Assembly: GCF_910584465.1 (NCBI RefSeq)
Contig: NZ_CAJUBK010000043.1
Span: 1-22,685 of the forward strand
DNA: 22,685 bases
From: an uncultured Oscillibacter sp.
GTDB lineage: Bacteria > Bacillota > Clostridia > Oscillospirales > Oscillospiraceae
Direction: 5' to 3'
A program made the position numbers and the translations under genes. The notes under the pieces are model-generated. The model was not told where the DNA came from and ran no database searches. It saw only the letters and a list, made by a program, of their open reading frames with translations. Positions 21,039 through 22,685 of this stretch are shown piece after piece (positions within the stretch are counted from its first letter, which is position 1; the number at the start of each line of letters is the position of its first letter).

Positions 21039-21287
21039 ATGTTCGATATCCTAAACGCCATTTACCATGAAGATCCGCTCAGCCTTTCGGCGGTCACCTG
21101 CCTGGAAAACCCCCAGTGTGAGGAGGAGCGGAAGATCGTGAACCAGCTCCGCGCCGTCGATGGAACGATCGAGAAGGCCCTGATCCCCAGTATCGAGGCG
21201 CTTGCGGAGAAGAAGGCGGAGCAGTCCTTTTATAGGGGAGCGTGCTTCGGCGCACAGCTCATGGCGCGGCTTTTAGAGGAGCTCTAG
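21039..21287 (+). CDS. Hypothetical 82-residue protein under XRE control
   Basis: I do not recognise a firm family. The protein starts MFDILNAIYHEDPLSLSAVT, continues as a mostly helical, charged chain (CEEERKIVNQLRAVDGTIEK, then IPSIEALAEKKAEQSF) and ends YRGACFGAQLMARLLEEL. The start (FDIL.A.Y) and the end (Y.G...G..LM..LL) loosely recall DUF6809-like small proteins of Clostridia that occur near XRE regulators and mobile elements; this is a weak impression. No signal peptide, membrane segment or metal motif is visible. AAAGG lies 11 bases before ATG 21039. Its stop TAG shares the palindromic CTAG with the recX stop on the other strand. Confidence 0.78.
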   Translation: MFDILNAIYHEDPLSLSAVTCLENPQCEEERKIVNQLRAVDGTIEKALIPSIEALAEKKAEQSFYRGACFGAQLMARLLEEL

Positions 21288-21913
21288 CAGTCCTCCCCGC
21301 CCTCGACGGCTTCCCCCAGCCGCGCCCAGGCGGCTTTCACCGCCCCCCAGCCGAACCCCCGGCGGAGCAGGGCGTTGGTCAGCCGCCGCTTCTCCTTCTC
21401 GTCCGGTCTCCGGCCCCGGAGCTTGCTCTGCAAAAACGCGTCCACCTGCCCGCCGTCCTCGGGGAGCTCCGCCAGCGCGTCGTCCCACAGTTCGCGGGGC
21501 ACGCCCTTCTCATAGAGTTTCTCCCGCACCCGCGCCGGGCCGTAGCCCATGCCGCCGTAGTGCCGGACCAGCGCGGCGGCGTAGGCCCCGTCGTCGATGG
21601 CCCCGATGGCCTCCATCCATTCGGCGGCGTAGCGGGCGTCGGCCTCGCTGGCCCCCTTCTCCCGGAGCTTTTTCTCCAGATCCCGGCGGCTCATGGCCCG
21701 CCTGCCGATGAGGTCCGCCGCCGCCGCCTTGGTGCTGGAGGCCCCGGCGGCGCTTTTCAGCCGCTCCAGGGCTTCCCCGTCCAGCTCGTCCCCGGAGCGG
21801 AGGCGGAAATCCAGCAGCTCCTGCTCCGTGATCTTCAGGCAGGCCCCGTCCTCCAGGAAGACCAGGACCCGGCCCCGCTTGTGCTTCGACGCCTCGATCC
21901 GTTCGATCCGCAT
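21284..21913 (-). CDS. recX: RecA regulatory protein RecX
   Basis: RecX binds RecA filaments and modulates their growth. The 209-residue protein has an N-terminal extension with RVLVFLEDGACLKITEQELL, then the three-helix repeats of the family: ADLIGRRAMSRRDLEKKLRE, AAEWMEAIGAIDDGAYAAAL, YGPARVREKLYEKGVPREL and RRLTNALLRRGFGWGAVKAA. Length and repeat pattern fit RecX. ATG 21913 begins only 2 bases after the recA stop, so the two are surely co-transcribed and likely SOS-controlled with recA. It converges on the 82-residue gene with a 4-base overlap at CTAG; no terminator separates them. Confidence 0.94.
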   Translation of the reverse strand: MRIERIEASKHKRGRVLVFLEDGACLKITEQELLDFRLRSGDELDGEALERLKSAAGASSTKAAAADLIGRRAMSRRDLEKKLREKGASEADARYAAEWMEAIGAIDDGAYAAALVRHYGGMGYGPARVREKLYEKGVPRELWDDALAELPEDGGQVDAFLQSKLRGRRPDEKEKRRLTNALLRRGFGWGAVKAAWARLGEAVEGGEDC

Positions 21914-21915
21914 GG

Positions 21916-22685
21916 TCAGTCGGATGCGCCGGAGTCGTCGAAGTCGTCGGCGCTGACGTCCACCGCCCGGCCGGCGGCCTTGGCGGCCACGCGGGACTGG
22001 TTGCTCATGAGCTTGTCGAAGTTCCTGCGGATGTCCGCCTCCAGCTGGTCCCGGATCTCCGGGTTCTCCAGCAGATAGCGCTTGGCCGCGTCCCGGCCCT
22101 GGCCGATGCGGGTCTCGCCCATGGAGAACCAGGAGCCCGCCTTCTGCACCAGATCCAGCTTCACCCCCAGGTCGATCAGCTCGCCCTCCCGGACGATGCC
22201 CTCGCCGTACATGATGTCGAACTCCGCCTCCCGGAAGGGGGGCGCCATCTTGTTCTTCACGACCTTGGCGCGGGTGCGGTTGCCGATCAGCTCGCTGCCG
22301 TTCTTCAGGGCATCGACGCGCCGCACGTCGATGCGGACGGAGGCATAGAACTTCAGCGCCCGGCCGCCGGTGGTGACCTCGGGGTTGCCGTACATGACGC
22401 CGACCTTCTCGCGCAGCTGGTTGATGAAGATGACGATGGTGTTGGTCTTGCCGATGGCGCCGGTGAGCTTGCGCAGGGCCTGGCTCATCAGGCGGGCATG
22501 GAGGCCCACATAGCTGTCGCCCATCTCGCCCTCGATCTCGGCCCGGGGCACCAGGGCGGCGACGCTGTCCACCACGATCACGTCGATGGCCCCGGAGCGG
22601 ACCAGGGCCTCGGTGATCTCCAGGGCCTGTTCGCCGGTGTCCGGCTGGGAGATCAGCATGTCCTCCACCTTCACGCCCAGGGCGT
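21916..22685 (-). CDS. recA: Recombinase RecA, 5-prime end beyond the window
   Basis: RecA forms filaments on single-stranded DNA, drives strand exchange and triggers LexA self-cleavage. The window holds 255 C-terminal residues; roughly the first 95 to 100, including Walker A, lie beyond position 22685. Visible are EDMLISQPDTGEQALEITEA, Walker B IDVIVVDSVAALVP, loop L1 near EIEGEMGDSYVGLHARLMSQ, FINQLREKVGVMYGNPEVTT with loop L2 GGRALKFYAS, and the C-terminal domain through GQGRDAAKRYLLENPEI. The end is acidic (DDFDDSGASD), as usual. The reading frame is still open at the window edge (codons for Ala-Leu-Gly before VKVEDML), so an apparent GTG at 22674 is internal, not a start. Confidence 0.98.
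   Translation of the reverse strand, partial: ALGVKVEDMLISQPDTGEQALEITEALVRSGAIDVIVVDSVAALVPRAEIEGEMGDSYVGLHARLMSQALRKLTGAIGKTNTIVIFINQLREKVGVMYGNPEVTTGGRALKFYASVRIDVRRVDALKNGSELIGNRTRAKVVKNKMAPPFREAEFDIMYGEGIVREGELIDLGVKLDLVQKAGSWFSMGETRIGQGRDAAKRYLLENPEIRDQLEADIRRNFDKLMSNQSRVAAKAAGRAVDVSADDFDDSGASD

Noticed and set aside
1..22685. tRNA, rRNA, CRISPR arrays, insertion sequences with transposase, known riboswitches.
   Set aside because: None seen on reading both strands. The only repeat-like structures are the hairpin elements described.

Overview
This is a GC-rich (about 60 to 65 percent by eye) chromosomal segment of a motile, Gram-positive-type bacterium of the class Clostridia. The best guess is a GC-rich member of the Oscillospiraceae or a relative; this is inferred, not proven. 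The reasons are the flagellar gene order flgM-flgN-flgK-flgL-DUF6470-fliW-csrA known from Bacillus and Clostridia, a sigma-D type promoter, a Gram-positive style SOS box, strong AGGAGG ribosome binding sites, and the absence of any outer-membrane flagellar gene.

Region 1 (65-4667, plus strand) is a chemotaxis operon, cheA-cheW-cheR-cheB, closed by a hairpin terminator. Region 2 (4738-10987, plus) is a late flagellar operon behind a sigma-D (sigma-28) type promoter: anti-sigma factor FlgM, export chaperone FlgN, hook-filament junction proteins FlgK and FlgL (both enlarged), a DUF6470/YviE-type protein, the FliW-CsrA control pair, and a 51-codon YjfB-like motility protein. A strong bidirectional terminator follows. 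Regulation seems layered: FlgM restrains the sigma factor that reads its own promoter, and FliW is expected to restrain CsrA.

Region 3 (11005-14129, minus) holds lexA with its own SOS operator, secG with a strong terminator, and a zinc-uptake operon zur-znuC-znuB behind a near-consensus promoter with a palindromic operator candidate. No ZnuA-type binding protein is present. Region 4 (14210-15093) is accessory: a clearly AT-rich GNAT acetyltransferase, then a 191-bp non-coding element with 22-bp terminal inverted repeats enclosing six perfect hairpins. Region 5 (15162-17687, plus) carries a YdeI/OmdA-family gene and recQ. Region 6 (17696-19868, minus) is a tightly overlapped operon, rimO - Cdd1-type helix-hairpin-helix gene - pgsA, preceded by about 390 bp of hairpin-rich sequence without a recognised gene.

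Region 7 (20257-21287) has two paralogous XRE regulators, each facing a palindromic operator with a plus-strand unit behind it. One unit is a possible 22-residue peptide and the other an 82-residue protein of unknown function. The C-terminal halves of the regulators are nearly identical in DNA while the DNA-binding halves and operators have diverged. Region 8 (21284-22685, minus) is recA-recX, with recA cut by the window end. lexA, recA, recX and recQ give the window a DNA-repair theme beside motility.

Most of the window is ordinary core genome. The least explained parts are the multi-hairpin element (14903-15093), the hairpin series upstream of rimO, and the duplicated regulator-operator modules.
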